From Hyphomicrobiales bacterium (GTDB taxonomy: Bacteria > Pseudomonadota > Alphaproteobacteria > Rhizobiales > Beijerinckiaceae): DNA of 64,000 bases. Location: assembly GCA_028869185.1 (NCBI GenBank), contig JAGWTA010000006.1:1-64000 (forward strand), written 5' to 3'. Both the position numbers and the translations under genes were made by a program. Below are positions 11,293 to 19,267 of this stretch, one piece after another (the first letter of the stretch is position 1; each line of letters begins with the position of its first letter). The notes below the pieces were generated by a model. That model was not told where the DNA came from, ran no database searches, and saw only the letters and a list, made by a program, of their open reading frames with translations.

Positions 11293-11874
11293 TCAGCCCT
11301 TCACGATGGACGAGAGAGCCGTCGCGATCTTTTGCGGATCGGCCGGCTTGCCTGTGATCTGCTGCACGATGGCGGCCGCCGTGTCGCGGGCGATGCCCTC
11401 GACGTTGGCCATGGCCTTCGCCTTGGTCGCCGCGATCTGCGCGTCGGCGGCGGCGAGCTTGGCGGCGAGATCGGCCTCGAGCGTCTTGCGCTTGGCGTCC
11501 ATCTCGGCGGCGGCCTGCGCATGCGCTTCCTGACCGAGAGCCTGCGCCTTGACGCGCGCGTCGGCCAGCGTCTTTTCATGCGCGGCCTGCGCTGCTTCGG
11601 CATCGGCCTGCGCCTTTTTGGCCGCTTCCAGATCGCCGGAAATTTTCGATTGACGGTCGTCGAGAATGCGCGCGACGCGCGGCAACGCGACCTTGGACAT
11701 CAGCCAGTACAGCAGTCCGAAAGTGATGACGAGCCAGATCAGCTGGGAGGAATAATGCGTGGAATCGAAGGGCGGGAACGCGCCGCCATGCTCTGCGCCG
11801 CCATGCGCTTGGGTCGTCGCATGCATCGCTGCGGAAGCGTGCGGGTCAGGCGCTGCGCCGTGATTGTCGGCCAT
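11293..11874 (-). CDS. atpF': ATP synthase F0 subunit b'
   Basis: The b' subunit (193 aa), which pairs with b to form a heterodimeric stator. It has a hydrophilic, His- and Ala-rich N-terminal extension of about 35-40 residues (MADNHGAAPDPHASAAMHAT...), then a membrane segment (SSQLIWLVITFGLLYWLM) and an Ala-rich coiled coil. It lies between atpE, after a strong stem-loop, and atpF. The His-rich extension looks longer than a minimal b' subunit; I do not know whether it binds metal or is simply disordered. Confidence 0.92.
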   Translation of the reverse strand: MADNHGAAPDPHASAAMHATTQAHGGAEHGGAFPPFDSTHYSSQLIWLVITFGLLYWLMSKVALPRVARILDDRQSKISGDLEAAKKAQADAEAAQAAHEKTLADARVKAQALGQEAHAQAAAEMDAKRKTLEADLAAKLAAADAQIAATKAKAMANVEGIARDTAAAIVQQITGKPADPQKIATALSSIVKG

Positions 11875-11904
11875 GATCGTTTCGCCTCAGTTTGAACGAA
11901 AGAA

Positions 11905-11928
11905 CGCGCCCCGGCGGACCGGGGCGCG
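11905..11928 (-). terminator. Strong stem-loop between atpE and atpF'
   Basis: A perfect ten-base inverted repeat, CGCGCCCCGG (11905-11914) and CCGGGGCGCG (11919-11928) around a four-base loop, lies just after the atpE stop codon. On the transcribed minus strand it is followed by an imperfect T-rich stretch (TTCTTTCGTTC). It could be a partial terminator or a 3' stabiliser of the atpE message, either of which would raise c-subunit output over b and b'. Confidence 0.6.
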
Positions 11929-11935
11929 CAATCAA

Positions 11936-12166
11936 TTACTTCGCGACGAAGAGCAGGATGATCGCCACGAGGAAGGCGAAAATGCCAAGACCTTCGGCGA
12001 GCGCCGCGCCGATGAACGCGCGACCGAACTGGCCGTCAGCGGCCGAAGGATTGCGCAGCGCGCCGGCGAGGAAGTTGCCGAAGATGTGGCCGACGCCGAT
12101 GGCGGCGGCGCCCATGCCGATGGCGGCCAGACCGGCGCCGACGTATTTAGCTGCAACAGGATCCAT
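11936..12166 (-). CDS. atpE: ATP synthase F0 subunit c
   Basis: The proteolipid (76 aa) that forms the rotating c-ring. It has two membrane helices joined by the polar RNPSA loop (R38-N39-P40), and the proton-carrying carboxylate is E58 in AALAEGLG. The start at 12166 is preceded by a good ribosome binding site (AAGGAG, 7 bases spacing) that lies within a small hairpin. It is flanked by atpB upstream and a strong stem-loop downstream. Confidence 0.96.
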   Translation of the reverse strand: MDPVAAKYVGAGLAAIGMGAAAIGVGHIFGNFLAGALRNPSAADGQFGRAFIGAALAEGLGIFAFLVAIILLFVAK

Positions 12167-12171
12167 AGTTT

Positions 12172-12188
12172 AACTCCTTCAGGAGGTT
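12172..12188 (-). promoter_or_regulatory. atpE ribosome binding site inside a small hairpin
   Basis: On the minus strand the sequence AACCTCCTGAAGGAGTT precedes the atpE ATG by about five bases. The Shine-Dalgarno GGAG can pair with CTCC across a TGAA loop, with AA/TT pairs continuing past one bulged base. The small helix might tune access of ribosomes to atpE, whose product is needed in many copies. The fold is seen in the sequence; its effect is an inference. Confidence 0.45.
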
Positions 12189-12219
12189 TTTAAGGGCGAC
12201 TATTTGTTGTTGATATTTA

Positions 12220-12981
12220 TCAGTGGCCCGGGTGAAGCGCGTCGTTGAGATAGACGCAGGTGAGAATGGCGAACACGTAAGCCTGCAGGAACGCGACCAG
12301 CAGTTCGAGCGCCGAGAGCGCAACGATGCCGAGCAGCGGCAGCGGCGAAAGCCAGGCGAAGGCGCCCGCGCCCAGCAACATGCCGACAAAGGCGCCGAAG
12401 ACCTTCAGCGTGATGTGGCCCGCCAGCATGTTGGCGAACAGTCGAACCGACAGAGAGATCGGGCGCGAGATGAACGAGATGACCTCGATCAGCATGATGA
12501 AGGGCAGCAGCAGCTTCGGCACGCCCGACGGAACGAACAGATGCAGGAAATGCAGGCCGTTCTTGTAGAAGCCGTAAGCGATGACGAGCCCGATGACGAG
12601 CGCGGCGAAAGCGAAGGTCACGACGATCTGGCTGGTGACGGTGTAGGCGCCGGGGATCAGGCCGATCAGGTTCGAGAACAGCACGAACATGAAAAGCGAG
12701 AAGACGAAGGGGAAGAAGCGCATGCCCTCCTGCCCGACCGTGTCGCGCACCGTGGAAGCGACGAATTCATAGGCCATTTCGGCGGCGGCCTGCACGCGCG
12801 TCGGCACGATGTGATGGCCAGACGTGCCGAGCACCATCAATGCGGTGACAGCAAGCAGGATGATCGTCATGAACAGGGACGCGTTCGTGTAGGACGCGTC
12901 GATGCCGCCGATATGCAGCGGCAGGATGCGCTCGATGTTGAACTGGTGGATCGGATCGATCGCCGGTGCTTCAGCCGCCAC
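12220..12981 (-). CDS. atpB: ATP synthase F0 subunit a
   Basis: The proton-channel subunit (253 aa) that works against the c-ring. The essential arginine region is seen in [18 protein letters not shown] and the last conserved helix in [21 protein letters not shown]. Several hydrophobic helices fit the five- or six-span fold. It is preceded by atpI with three bases between them and followed by atpE. Confidence 0.96.
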   Translation of the reverse strand: MAAEAPAIDPIHQFNIERILPLHIGGIDASYTNASLFMTIILLAVTALMVLGTSGHHIVPTRVQAAAEMAYEFVASTVRDTVGQEGMRFFPFVFSLFMFVLFSNLIGLIPGAYTVTSQIVVTFAFAALVIGLVIAYGFYKNGLHFLHLFVPSGVPKLLLPFIMLIEVISFISRPISLSVRLFANMLAGHITLKVFGAFVGMLLGAGAFAWLSPLPLLGIVALSALELLVAFLQAYVFAILTCVYLNDALHPGH

Positions 12982-12984
12982 AGT

Positions 12985-13386
12985 CTAATCCTCGTTCTTG
13001 CCGACGCTGTCGCGCCGCTTGTTTTCCGCATCCGCGCTGTTGCGCGGCTTGTTGTAAACGCCGCCGCCGGACGGCTGCGAAGCCGTGCGATAGACGCCGT
13101 AAAATCCTGCCGCCGTTCCCATCGCGAGGAAAATCAGCAGCGCCGCCGGCGCTGTGCCGGCCCATTGATCGATCTGCCAGCCGATGACCGCCGAAACGGC
13201 GACCGCAGCGACAAACTCGCCGAGAACGCGCATGCCAAGGCTCATCGCCTTGCTCGTCGCGTTGCCGGATTCGGGATCGGCCTCCTGTCGCGTCGGCTGT
13301 TCGGCCTTGGCGATCCTGCCTGCAAGCGCGTCGAGACGCGCTTTCAGGTCAGCGGCTTCATCCTGCGGCTTTCGCTCCTCGCCCAT
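12985..13386 (-). CDS. atpI: ATP synthase subunit I (AtpI/AtpZ family)
   Basis: A small membrane protein (133 aa) with a charged N-terminal half, two membrane helices (about residues 55-75 and 80-98, GWQIDQW between them) and a polar tail. This matches the AtpI/AtpZ proteins at the head of alphaproteobacterial F0 operons, which are thought to help c-ring assembly or Mg2+/Ca2+ transport. It is the first gene of the operon, about 70 bases downstream of a well-formed promoter. Confidence 0.85.
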   Translation of the reverse strand: MGEERKPQDEAADLKARLDALAGRIAKAEQPTRQEADPESGNATSKAMSLGMRVLGEFVAAVAVSAVIGWQIDQWAGTAPAALLIFLAMGTAAGFYGVYRTASQPSGGGVYNKPRNSADAENKRRDSVGKNED

Positions 13387-13455
13387 GCGCGTCCCTTTGA
13401 AAAGATGCGTTTTTGAGCGTCCCGAACGCCGTTGCGGGTTCGCAAAATCGGGCGC

Positions 13456-13484
13456 ACCTTATTGTTGGGGCAAAATGATGTCAA
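13456..13484 (-). promoter_or_regulatory. Promoter of the atpIBEF'F operon
   Basis: On the minus strand TTGACA (13484-13479) is followed after 17 bases by TAAGGT (13461-13456), about 70 bases before the atpI start at 13386. The -35 is a perfect match and the spacing is ideal. The rest of the 324-base gap 13387-13710 has no other gene; near its right end is a duplicated ribosome binding site for the gene at 13711. Confidence 0.7.
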
Positions 13485-13680
13485 GGAGAGCGGACGTTCC
13501 GTCAACTATTTGAAATTCAATGCCTTTCCCGCGCTCTGACGCGACTTCGCCCTTGGTCTTAGTGGCAGGCCGCACACGCGCGATTCCCTCGCCGCCGCAT
13601 TAACGCCCCTTTCGGCCGCAAATGTGGAGCGGAGCCTTCTTGTCGAGGCGCAGGCGCCCTTGCTAGAAGACGCCAGCATT

Positions 13681-13705
13681 CCGAGGGGTTTAGTCCGAGG
13701 GGTTT
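13681..13705 (+). repeat. Direct repeat duplicating a Shine-Dalgarno-like sequence
   Basis: CCGAGGGGTTT occurs twice, at 13681-13691 and 13695-13705 (14-base period), immediately before the ATG at 13711. Each copy contains a GAGGGG purine tract that can act as a ribosome binding site. This looks like a small tandem duplication in the leader. Confidence 0.7.
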
Positions 13706-13710
13706 TCGTC

Positions 13711-14199
13711 ATGTCCGCTTTCCGCATCGCCCGGGCCGCCGTCGCGAGCGCCGCTTTTCTGACCATCGCCGGCGCGGCTGCGCCCGCCTACGCCGATTGC
13801 CAGAGCGATTTCACCTCGCTCATCCATCGGCGCGATGCGGCCAGCGCCCCTGCGCAGCGCCTGTTCAAGCGCGGCGCCGGCAAGATCAATCCGGTCGAGG
13901 CCTGCGCCGCGATGGGTCGCATCGTCGGCCCCTCGTCGGCCATCGTCGCTTATATGAAGAAAAACCAGCAATGGTGCTCGATTTCCGATGACCAGGTCGC
14001 GGCGGCCGAGAAGGGGCACCAGCAAATCGTCAGCCAGCGCGCCGCCGCCTGTTCTGCGGCTGCGAAATATCGCGCCGCTTACGCCGCTGCGCTGAAGCAG
14101 CGCGCAGCGGCGATCGCGAAGATGCGCGCGCAGGCCGAGCGTCAGGCCGCTCAGGGCGGCGGGCCGCAGGTGCAGAAAATGCCTGCCGGACCGCTGTGA
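13711..14199 (+). CDS. Secreted protein of unknown function
   Basis: A 162-residue protein with a Sec signal peptide (MSAFRIARAAVASAAFLTIA, cleavage near AYA-DC), four cysteines in the mature part (positions near DCQSDF, EACAAM, QWCSIS, AACSAA) and an Ala/Gln/Arg-rich C-terminal helix (AEKGHQQIVSQRAAACSAA to AQAERQAAQ) ending in a Gly-Pro tail. I do not recognise a family. The start is chosen for the signal peptide and the duplicated purine tract ahead of it; longer in-frame starts exist. Its stop codon overlaps the GTG start of ubiA by four bases, so it is probably cotranscribed with ubiA. Confidence 0.7.
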   Translation: MSAFRIARAAVASAAFLTIAGAAAPAYADCQSDFTSLIHRRDAASAPAQRLFKRGAGKINPVEACAAMGRIVGPSSAIVAYMKKNQQWCSISDDQVAAAEKGHQQIVSQRAAACSAAAKYRAAYAAALKQRAAAIAKMRAQAERQAAQGGGPQVQKMPAGPL

Positions 14200-15125
14200 G
14201 CGACAAGACGCAGGACGACGCTCTCCTTCCCGATTCGCTGACGCGCCACCCAGCGCTGGCGCTTGCGCCCGACTGGGCGCGTCCTTTCGTGCAACTTGCG
14301 CGGCTGGACCGGCCCGCCGGCTGGTGGCTGCTTCTGCTGCCGTGCTGGTTTTCGAGCGCGCTTGCCAGCGCGGTCGAGGGGCGCGGGCCGCACTGGCTGC
14401 ACCTGGGGCTGTTTTTCGTCGGCGCGATCGCCATGCGCGGCGCCGGCTGCACCTATAACGATCTGGCCGACCGCGATATCGACGCACAGGTTTCGCGCAC
14501 GCGCGGCAGGCCGCTGCCGTCGGGCCGCGTGAGTCCGCGCGCCGCGAAGATTTTTCTCGTGCTGCAATGCCTGGTCGGGCTGGCGGTCGTGCTGTTTTTC
14601 AACCGTTTCACCATCGCATTGTCATTCGCCTCGCTGGCGATCGTGGCGATTTATCCTTTCATGAAGCGCGTGACGTCCTGGCCGCAGCTTGTTCTGGGCC
14701 TCGCCTTCGCGTGGGGCGCGCTCGTCGGCTGGTCTGCCGTGTTTGCGCGGCTCGATGCGCCGGCGCTGCTGCTCTACGGCGCGGCGATCGCCTGGACGAT
14801 CGGCTACGACACGATCTATGCGCAACAGGATGCGCGCGACGACGCCATTGTGGGCGTGCGCTCGACAGCGCGGCTGTTTGGCGCCCATGTGCGGTTGTGG
14901 GTGGGCGTTTTTTACGCGCTTGCGATCGCGCTTGTCGAAGGCGCTGTTCTCGCCGCGCATGTTTCGCCGCTCGCACAAATCGGCGTTGCGGCTTTTGCGG
15001 TCCATCTCGCCTGGCAGACGGTGTCGATTTCCGCTGACGAAAAGCAGGCGTTGAAGCTTTTCCGCTCCAACCGCGATGCGGGACTGTTGCTGTTTGGCGG
15101 CTTCATGATCGCCGCGCTTTTCTAG
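14196..15125 (+). CDS. ubiA: 4-hydroxybenzoate polyprenyltransferase
   Basis: An integral membrane enzyme (309 aa, GTG start) that attaches the polyprenyl tail to 4-hydroxybenzoate in ubiquinone synthesis. The two aspartate-rich prenyl-diphosphate motifs are clear: NDLADRDIDAQVSRTRGRPLPSG and YDTIYAQQDARDD. About eight or nine hydrophobic helices follow the family pattern. The GTG at 14196 overlaps the previous gene's stop (GTGA). Confidence 0.95.
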   Translation: MSDKTQDDALLPDSLTRHPALALAPDWARPFVQLARLDRPAGWWLLLLPCWFSSALASAVEGRGPHWLHLGLFFVGAIAMRGAGCTYNDLADRDIDAQVSRTRGRPLPSGRVSPRAAKIFLVLQCLVGLAVVLFFNRFTIALSFASLAIVAIYPFMKRVTSWPQLVLGLAFAWGALVGWSAVFARLDAPALLLYGAAIAWTIGYDTIYAQQDARDDAIVGVRSTARLFGAHVRLWVGVFYALAIALVEGAVLAAHVSPLAQIGVAAFAVHLAWQTVSISADEKQALKLFRSNRDAGLLLFGGFMIAALF

Positions 15126-15126
15126 G

Positions 15127-15525
15127 TCACATTTGCGCGCGCACGGCCTGCGCAAGGCGCGGCGTCAGCCGCGACAGCGCGCGGCGGCTGCGGCGCATGC
15201 GCAATGGCGAGCCGCGACGACGCGGGGCGCGCGCCCGTGCGATAACGCCGCCGCAAACGCCTTCGACCTCCTGCATCAAACCGTCGGCGCGCTCGACAAA
15301 CTTCGGCAGGGCCGCGCGGCGCGCAGCGTCGCTCCACAACGCGCGCGCCTCGCCCTCGCAATCGGTCGTCAGAATGTCGAGCGAGCTTTCGGCGAAAACC
15401 AGGCTGACGCGAAAGGAAAACCCGTCCGCGCGCTCCACCAGCCCAAGCGCCACGCCGCAGCACTGGCTAAGGTCGCGGTTATCGTTGTCCTGACGCATCT
15501 GCATGGTCTTGTCCGTCGTTTCCAT
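15127..15525 (-). CDS. Uncharacterised protein resembling DUF6101
   Basis: A 132-residue soluble protein from the chosen start (METTDKTMQMRQDND). The centre (FSFRVSLVFAESSLDILTT) looks like a beta-alpha fold and the C-terminus is an Arg-rich tail (RARAPRRRGSPLRMRRSRR). From memory this resembles the DUF6101 proteins of Hyphomicrobiales, but a profile search would be needed to confirm it. It converges on ubiA with one base between stop codons and is divergent from the phosphatase gene at 15695. A longer in-frame start at 15729 would overlap that gene and is less likely. Confidence 0.6.
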   Translation of the reverse strand: METTDKTMQMRQDNDNRDLSQCCGVALGLVERADGFSFRVSLVFAESSLDILTTDCEGEARALWSDAARRAALPKFVERADGLMQEVEGVCGGVIARARAPRRRGSPLRMRRSRRALSRLTPRLAQAVRAQM

Positions 15526-15694
15526 GCCGCGATCCTTGCGCGACGACGGCCGGAAAAGGGCTAACGGCCGTGGTGAAGGAGCCGTAAATCCCCGCCGTTG
15601 GTCGACAGGCGTCCAACGAATTAGATCAAATTTGAAGCAATTGCCGGGTCTCCCGTTCTTGCCAGCGCCGCCCGGGGGCCGTAACCAGCCCAAC

Positions 15695-16537
15695 ATGACG
15701 CTCGCCGCAGATTCCTCGCCTTCCGCCATCGCCGATGCGCTGCTTGCGGCTGCGCGCGAGGCGGGCGCGCTCGCGATGACCTGGTTTCGCGAGGGCGCTG
15801 CGACGGCGGCGCAGGTTTCCTACAAGGCCGGCGGCTCTCCCGTTACGGAAGCCGATCTTGCCGTCGACGCCTTCCTGCGCGAGCGGCTTGGCGCGCAATT
15901 TCGCGCTGCGGGCTGGCTGTCCGAGGAGACAGCGGATTCGCAGGAACGGCTGTCGCGGACGTTGACGCTTGTCGTCGATCCGATCGACGGCACGCGCGGT
16001 TATGCGCAAGGCGACCGGCGCTGGGCGGTCGCGCTCGCTGTCGTGCTGGACGGGCGCCCCGTCGCGGGCGTCATCGAAGCGCCGGCGCTGGGCGAAACCT
16101 ATCGCGCAGCGGCAGGCGCCGGCGCGACGCTCAACGGGCGCCCTTTGCAGCTTTCCGCCACGGCGCGGCTCGCCGGCGGCCTGCTCGCCGGGCCAAAGAC
16201 GCCGGGCGAAGCGCTGGCTGCGGCTGCGGGCATGCATCTTGCGCCGAAAACGCCCTCGCTCGCCGTGCGCTTTGCGCATGTCGCGAGCGGCGCGTTCGAT
16301 GCGGCGGGCTCCTCGCCCAACGCGCATGACTGGGACATCGCAGCCGCCGATCTCGTATTGCGCGAGGCGGGCGGGCTTTTAACCGACATCGGCGGGCGCG
16401 CTCCGCTCTACAATCGCATAAACATAAAACACGACGCGCTTTACGCCGCGCCTGCGGCGTCACATGCGCAGCTGCTGGAGGCGGCGCTCAGGGACGACAG
16501 AACGCGCGCGGCCCACGCGGCGCGCCAGCAGAGGTAA
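15695..16537 (+). CDS. Inositol monophosphatase family protein (CysQ-like)
   Basis: A Mg2+-dependent phosphatase (280 aa) of the inositol monophosphatase/bisphosphate nucleotidase superfamily. Metal-binding motifs are visible in order: the EE of WLSEETAD, DPIDGTRGY (about residues 95-103), and HDWDIAAADLVLREAGG near the C-terminus. The CysQ branch hydrolyses 3'-phosphoadenosine 5'-phosphate and other members hydrolyse inositol phosphates; the sequence alone does not decide. Its stop overlaps the start of the DUF4170 gene by one base, placing it at the head of a DUF4170-waaA-lpxK cluster, a common arrangement in this order. Confidence 0.85.
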   Translation: MTLAADSSPSAIADALLAAAREAGALAMTWFREGAATAAQVSYKAGGSPVTEADLAVDAFLRERLGAQFRAAGWLSEETADSQERLSRTLTLVVDPIDGTRGYAQGDRRWAVALAVVLDGRPVAGVIEAPALGETYRAAAGAGATLNGRPLQLSATARLAGGLLAGPKTPGEALAAAAGMHLAPKTPSLAVRFAHVASGAFDAAGSSPNAHDWDIAAADLVLREAGGLLTDIGGRAPLYNRINIKHDALYAAPAASHAQLLEAALRDDRTRAAHAARQQR

Positions 16538-16770
16538 TGATGAGCAATAAGCAACTGCCCCATCTGGTGCTTGGCGGCGAACTCGTCGATTTGCACCGTT
16601 CCGAATTCAAGGATCTCAGCAAGGTGGACATTGTCGGCCTTTTTCCCGATTACGCCTCCGCCTACGCCGCCTGGAAGGCGAAAGCGCAATCGACCGTGGA
16701 CAATGCGCATATGCGTTATTTCATCGTGCACCTGCATCGCCTGCTCGATCCGGGCGAGACGGCGGCTTGA
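16537..16770 (+). CDS. DUF4170 domain-containing protein
   Basis: A 77-residue protein of the DUF4170 family, recognised by HLVLGGELVDLHRSEFKD and the following GLFPDYASAYAAWKAKAQ. The function is unknown. It is usually encoded just before the Kdo transferase gene in Hyphomicrobiales, as here, which suggests a link to lipopolysaccharide core or lipid A synthesis. A second ATG lies three bases after the first. It overlaps the previous gene by one base. Confidence 0.85.
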   Translation: MMSNKQLPHLVLGGELVDLHRSEFKDLSKVDIVGLFPDYASAYAAWKAKAQSTVDNAHMRYFIVHLHRLLDPGETAA

Positions 16771-16785
16771 TCCGATGGCGAGCGG

Positions 16786-18069
16786 ATGCGCCCGGCGCCG
16801 CTGACGCTTTACCGCGCGCTCAGCGCTGCGGCGAGCCCGCTCGCCGACGCCTTCCTGCGCGCGCGCGCGGCGCGCGGCCTTGAAGATCCCGAGCGCATCG
16901 GCGAGCGCAAGGGCGAATCGACCGCCATGCGCCCGATCGGGCCTGTATTCTGGCTGCATGGCGCGAGCATCGGCGAAACGCTGGCGCTGACACCGCTGAT
17001 CGAACAGCTTGTGCAAGCCGGCGTTTTCGCGCTGGCGACGGGCGGAACGGTGGGCGCGGCGCAAGCGCTGACGCGACGTTTGCCCGGCGGCGCCGCGCAC
17101 CAGTTTCTGCCGCTCGACACGCCCCGTTTCATGCGGCGTTTTCTCGATCGCTGGCGGCCCAACCTTGCCCTGTTCGCCGAATCCGAACTGTGGCCGAACG
17201 CCATCATCGAAACGCGCAAGCGTTCGATTCCGATGATGCTTGTCAACGCGCGCCTGTCGGAGCGTTCTGCTGCGCGCTGGGCGCGCGCGCCCAAAAGCGC
17301 GGCGGCGCTGCTCGAGGCGTTCGACGTCATTTTCGCGCAGTCGGAACAGGAGGCGCGCCGCTTCGCCGCGCTGGGCGCGCAGCGCATACGCATCGCCGGC
17401 AACACCAAATTCGACGCGCCCGCGCCGCCGGCGGACCGGCAGGCGCTCGCCGCGCTGATTGCGGAAATCGGCGCCCGGCCCGTGTGGGTCGCCGCCTCCA
17501 CGCACGAGGGCGAGGAAGAGATTTGCCTGGCCGCGCATCGCGCGCTGGCGGCGCGTTATCCCAATCTGCTCACCATCATCGCCCCGCGCGATGCGCGTCG
17601 CGGCGCGCAGATCGCCGCTCTGGCGACGCGCAGCGGTTTTGTCGCCACGCGGCGCGCGCAAGCGCAAACGCCGCAGAATGCGCATGTGCATGTTGCCGAC
17701 ACTTTCGGCGACATGGGGCTTTGGCTGCGGCTCGCAGGCGTGGTTTTTATTGGCCAGACGCTGAACGGCGGCGGCGGCCACAGCCCCATCGAGGCGGCGC
17801 GGCTCGGCTCCGCCATTCTGCACGGACCATCGACGCAAAATTTCGCGAGCCTGTTCGACGCGCTCGATGCGCATGGCGGCGGGCTGATGGCGCAGGATGC
17901 AAGCTCGCTCGCCTATGCGCTCGACATGCTGCTGTCGGATGCGCGGCGTCTGCGCGCGTCGGCGCGCGCAGCTGGCGCAGTCGTCGAAAGACTTTCGGGC
18001 GCGACGCAGGTCATCATGAACGATCTCGCGCCCTATCTGCCGCGGCGCGAGGACAGGATGCGATGGTGA
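16786..18069 (+). CDS. waaA: 3-deoxy-D-manno-octulosonic acid transferase
   Basis: Kdo transferase (427 aa, GT30 family) that adds Kdo from CMP-Kdo to the lipid A precursor at the inner face of the inner membrane. Typical blocks are WLHGASIGE, LFAESELWPNAI, ARLSERS, NTKFDAP and ASTHEGEEE. The nucleotide-sugar loop is GQTLNGGGGHSPIEAARLG, where many homologues read GGSLxxxGGHNPLE. Its last bases overlap lpxK by seven, so the two lipid A genes are coupled. Confidence 0.94.
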   Translation: MRPAPLTLYRALSAAASPLADAFLRARAARGLEDPERIGERKGESTAMRPIGPVFWLHGASIGETLALTPLIEQLVQAGVFALATGGTVGAAQALTRRLPGGAAHQFLPLDTPRFMRRFLDRWRPNLALFAESELWPNAIIETRKRSIPMMLVNARLSERSAARWARAPKSAAALLEAFDVIFAQSEQEARRFAALGAQRIRIAGNTKFDAPAPPADRQALAALIAEIGARPVWVAASTHEGEEEICLAAHRALAARYPNLLTIIAPRDARRGAQIAALATRSGFVATRRAQAQTPQNAHVHVADTFGDMGLWLRLAGVVFIGQTLNGGGGHSPIEAARLGSAILHGPSTQNFASLFDALDAHGGGLMAQDASSLAYALDMLLSDARRLRASARAAGAVVERLSGATQVIMNDLAPYLPRREDRMRW

Positions 18070-18995
18070 GCCCATCCTTCTGGAACGCGCCGCAGCCGGA
18101 CTGGCGCGCGCGCTTGCTGCGCCCGCTTGCCGCAGCCTATGGCGCGGCAGCCGCTCATCGACTGCGCCACGCAGGCGCGCGCGTTCACGCCAAAGTCATC
18201 ACCGTCGGCAATTTCACCGCGGGCGGCGCCGGCAAGACGCCGCTCGCGCTGGCGCTTGCCGCAATGGCGCGCGACATGCGGCTGAAAACAGCATTTCTGA
18301 CGCGCGGATACGGCGGCGACGAAAGCGCGCTGCTGGCGCGCTGCGCGCCAGTTTTCGAAGGCGCGGACCGGTTGGCGAGCGCGCAGCAGGCAATCGCGCA
18401 GGGCGCCGACCTTCTGATTTGCGACGACGGATTGCAAAGCCGTCGCATCGAGCCCGATCTGGCGCTTTGCGCAGTCGATGGCGCGGTTGGCGAGGGCAAT
18501 GGCCTGTGCCTTCCCGCCGGGCCGCTGCGTGCGCCGCTGGACGCGCAATGGCCGCTGGTCGATGCGCTGGTCGTGATTGGCGCGGGCGCGCCGGGGGCGA
18601 AGCTGACGCAAGCGGCGGCTCTGCACGCGCGGCCCGCGATCGCTGCGGAATTTCAGCCCGCCGGCGCAACGCTGGATTTGCGCGGCGCGCGCGTTCTGGC
18701 TTTTGCCGGCATTGGCAGACCGGAAAAGTTTTTTGCGACCCTGCGCGCAGCTGGCGCGCATGTGGTCGCCACGCGGCCCTTCGCCGATCATCATCGCTAT
18801 ACGCCGCGCGAACTGGCGTTGCTGCATGCGGAAGCAGCGCGCGAAAAAGCGCAGCTGGCGACGACCGAAAAGGATTTCGCGCGTCTGACGGCCGATCAAC
18901 GCGCCGATATTGTCGCCGCGCCCGTCGCCTTGGTCTTTTCAGACGAGGAGGCGATGCGCCTTCGCGCATTGGTGCATCAAAAGCTGCAGCTTTGA
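18063..18995 (+). CDS. lpxK: Tetraacyldisaccharide 4'-kinase
   Basis: LpxK (310 aa) phosphorylates the 4' position of the tetraacyldisaccharide lipid A precursor. The Walker A loop is GNFTAGGAGKTP (about residues 52-63), followed by FLTRGYGG and the CDDGLQSR segment, all family signatures. A short N-terminal amphipathic region fits its inner-membrane association. It overlaps waaA and converges on the DUF2093 gene, with seven bases between the stop codons. Confidence 0.94.
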   Translation: MVSPSFWNAPQPDWRARLLRPLAAAYGAAAAHRLRHAGARVHAKVITVGNFTAGGAGKTPLALALAAMARDMRLKTAFLTRGYGGDESALLARCAPVFEGADRLASAQQAIAQGADLLICDDGLQSRRIEPDLALCAVDGAVGEGNGLCLPAGPLRAPLDAQWPLVDALVVIGAGAPGAKLTQAAALHARPAIAAEFQPAGATLDLRGARVLAFAGIGRPEKFFATLRAAGAHVVATRPFADHHRYTPRELALLHAEAAREKAQLATTEKDFARLTADQRADIVAAPVALVFSDEEAMRLRALVHQKLQL

Positions 18996-19002
18996 GCGCG
19001 CG

Positions 19003-19236
19003 TCAGGACCGGCGCAACGCGGGATTGCGCTCGAACAGGCGTTTCAGCTTCGCCTCGGGGCTCGAATAGGCTTCCTGCAAGTCGACGTTCCAGTAACGCA
19101 ATTCCTCAAGCGGAATCGGCTGGCCGGTGACGGCGCAGCGCACGAAGGCGCCGGGCTTGCGCACGCGGAAATCGCCATCGAGATATTCGAGTTGGGCTTC
19201 CGTCGCCGGATTGCCTGCGCGTTCGAAACGGTTCAT
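19003..19236 (-). CDS. DUF2093 domain-containing protein
   Basis: A 77-residue protein recognised as DUF2093 by ATEAQLEYLDGDFRVRKPG, FVRCAVTGQPIPLEELRYWNVD and the ending AYSSPEAKLKR. The function is unknown; the fold is probably small and zinc-free with one conserved Cys. In many Hyphomicrobiales this gene directly follows xseA; here a kinase and a phosphoesterase gene stand between them. It lies 31 bases after the kinase gene, in the same direction, so it is probably in the same transcript. Confidence 0.85.
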   Translation of the reverse strand: MNRFERAGNPATEAQLEYLDGDFRVRKPGAFVRCAVTGQPIPLEELRYWNVDLQEAYSSPEAKLKRLFERNPALRRS

Positions 19237-19267
19237 GGCCGCAATCTATGCCGGCGCGCCGCCGCTT

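Noticed and set aside
13387-13710. Hidden small gene in the 324-base gap between atpI and the secreted orphan
   Set aside because: Short frames there lack a ribosome binding site or coding character; the gap is explained by the atp promoter and the leader of the next gene.
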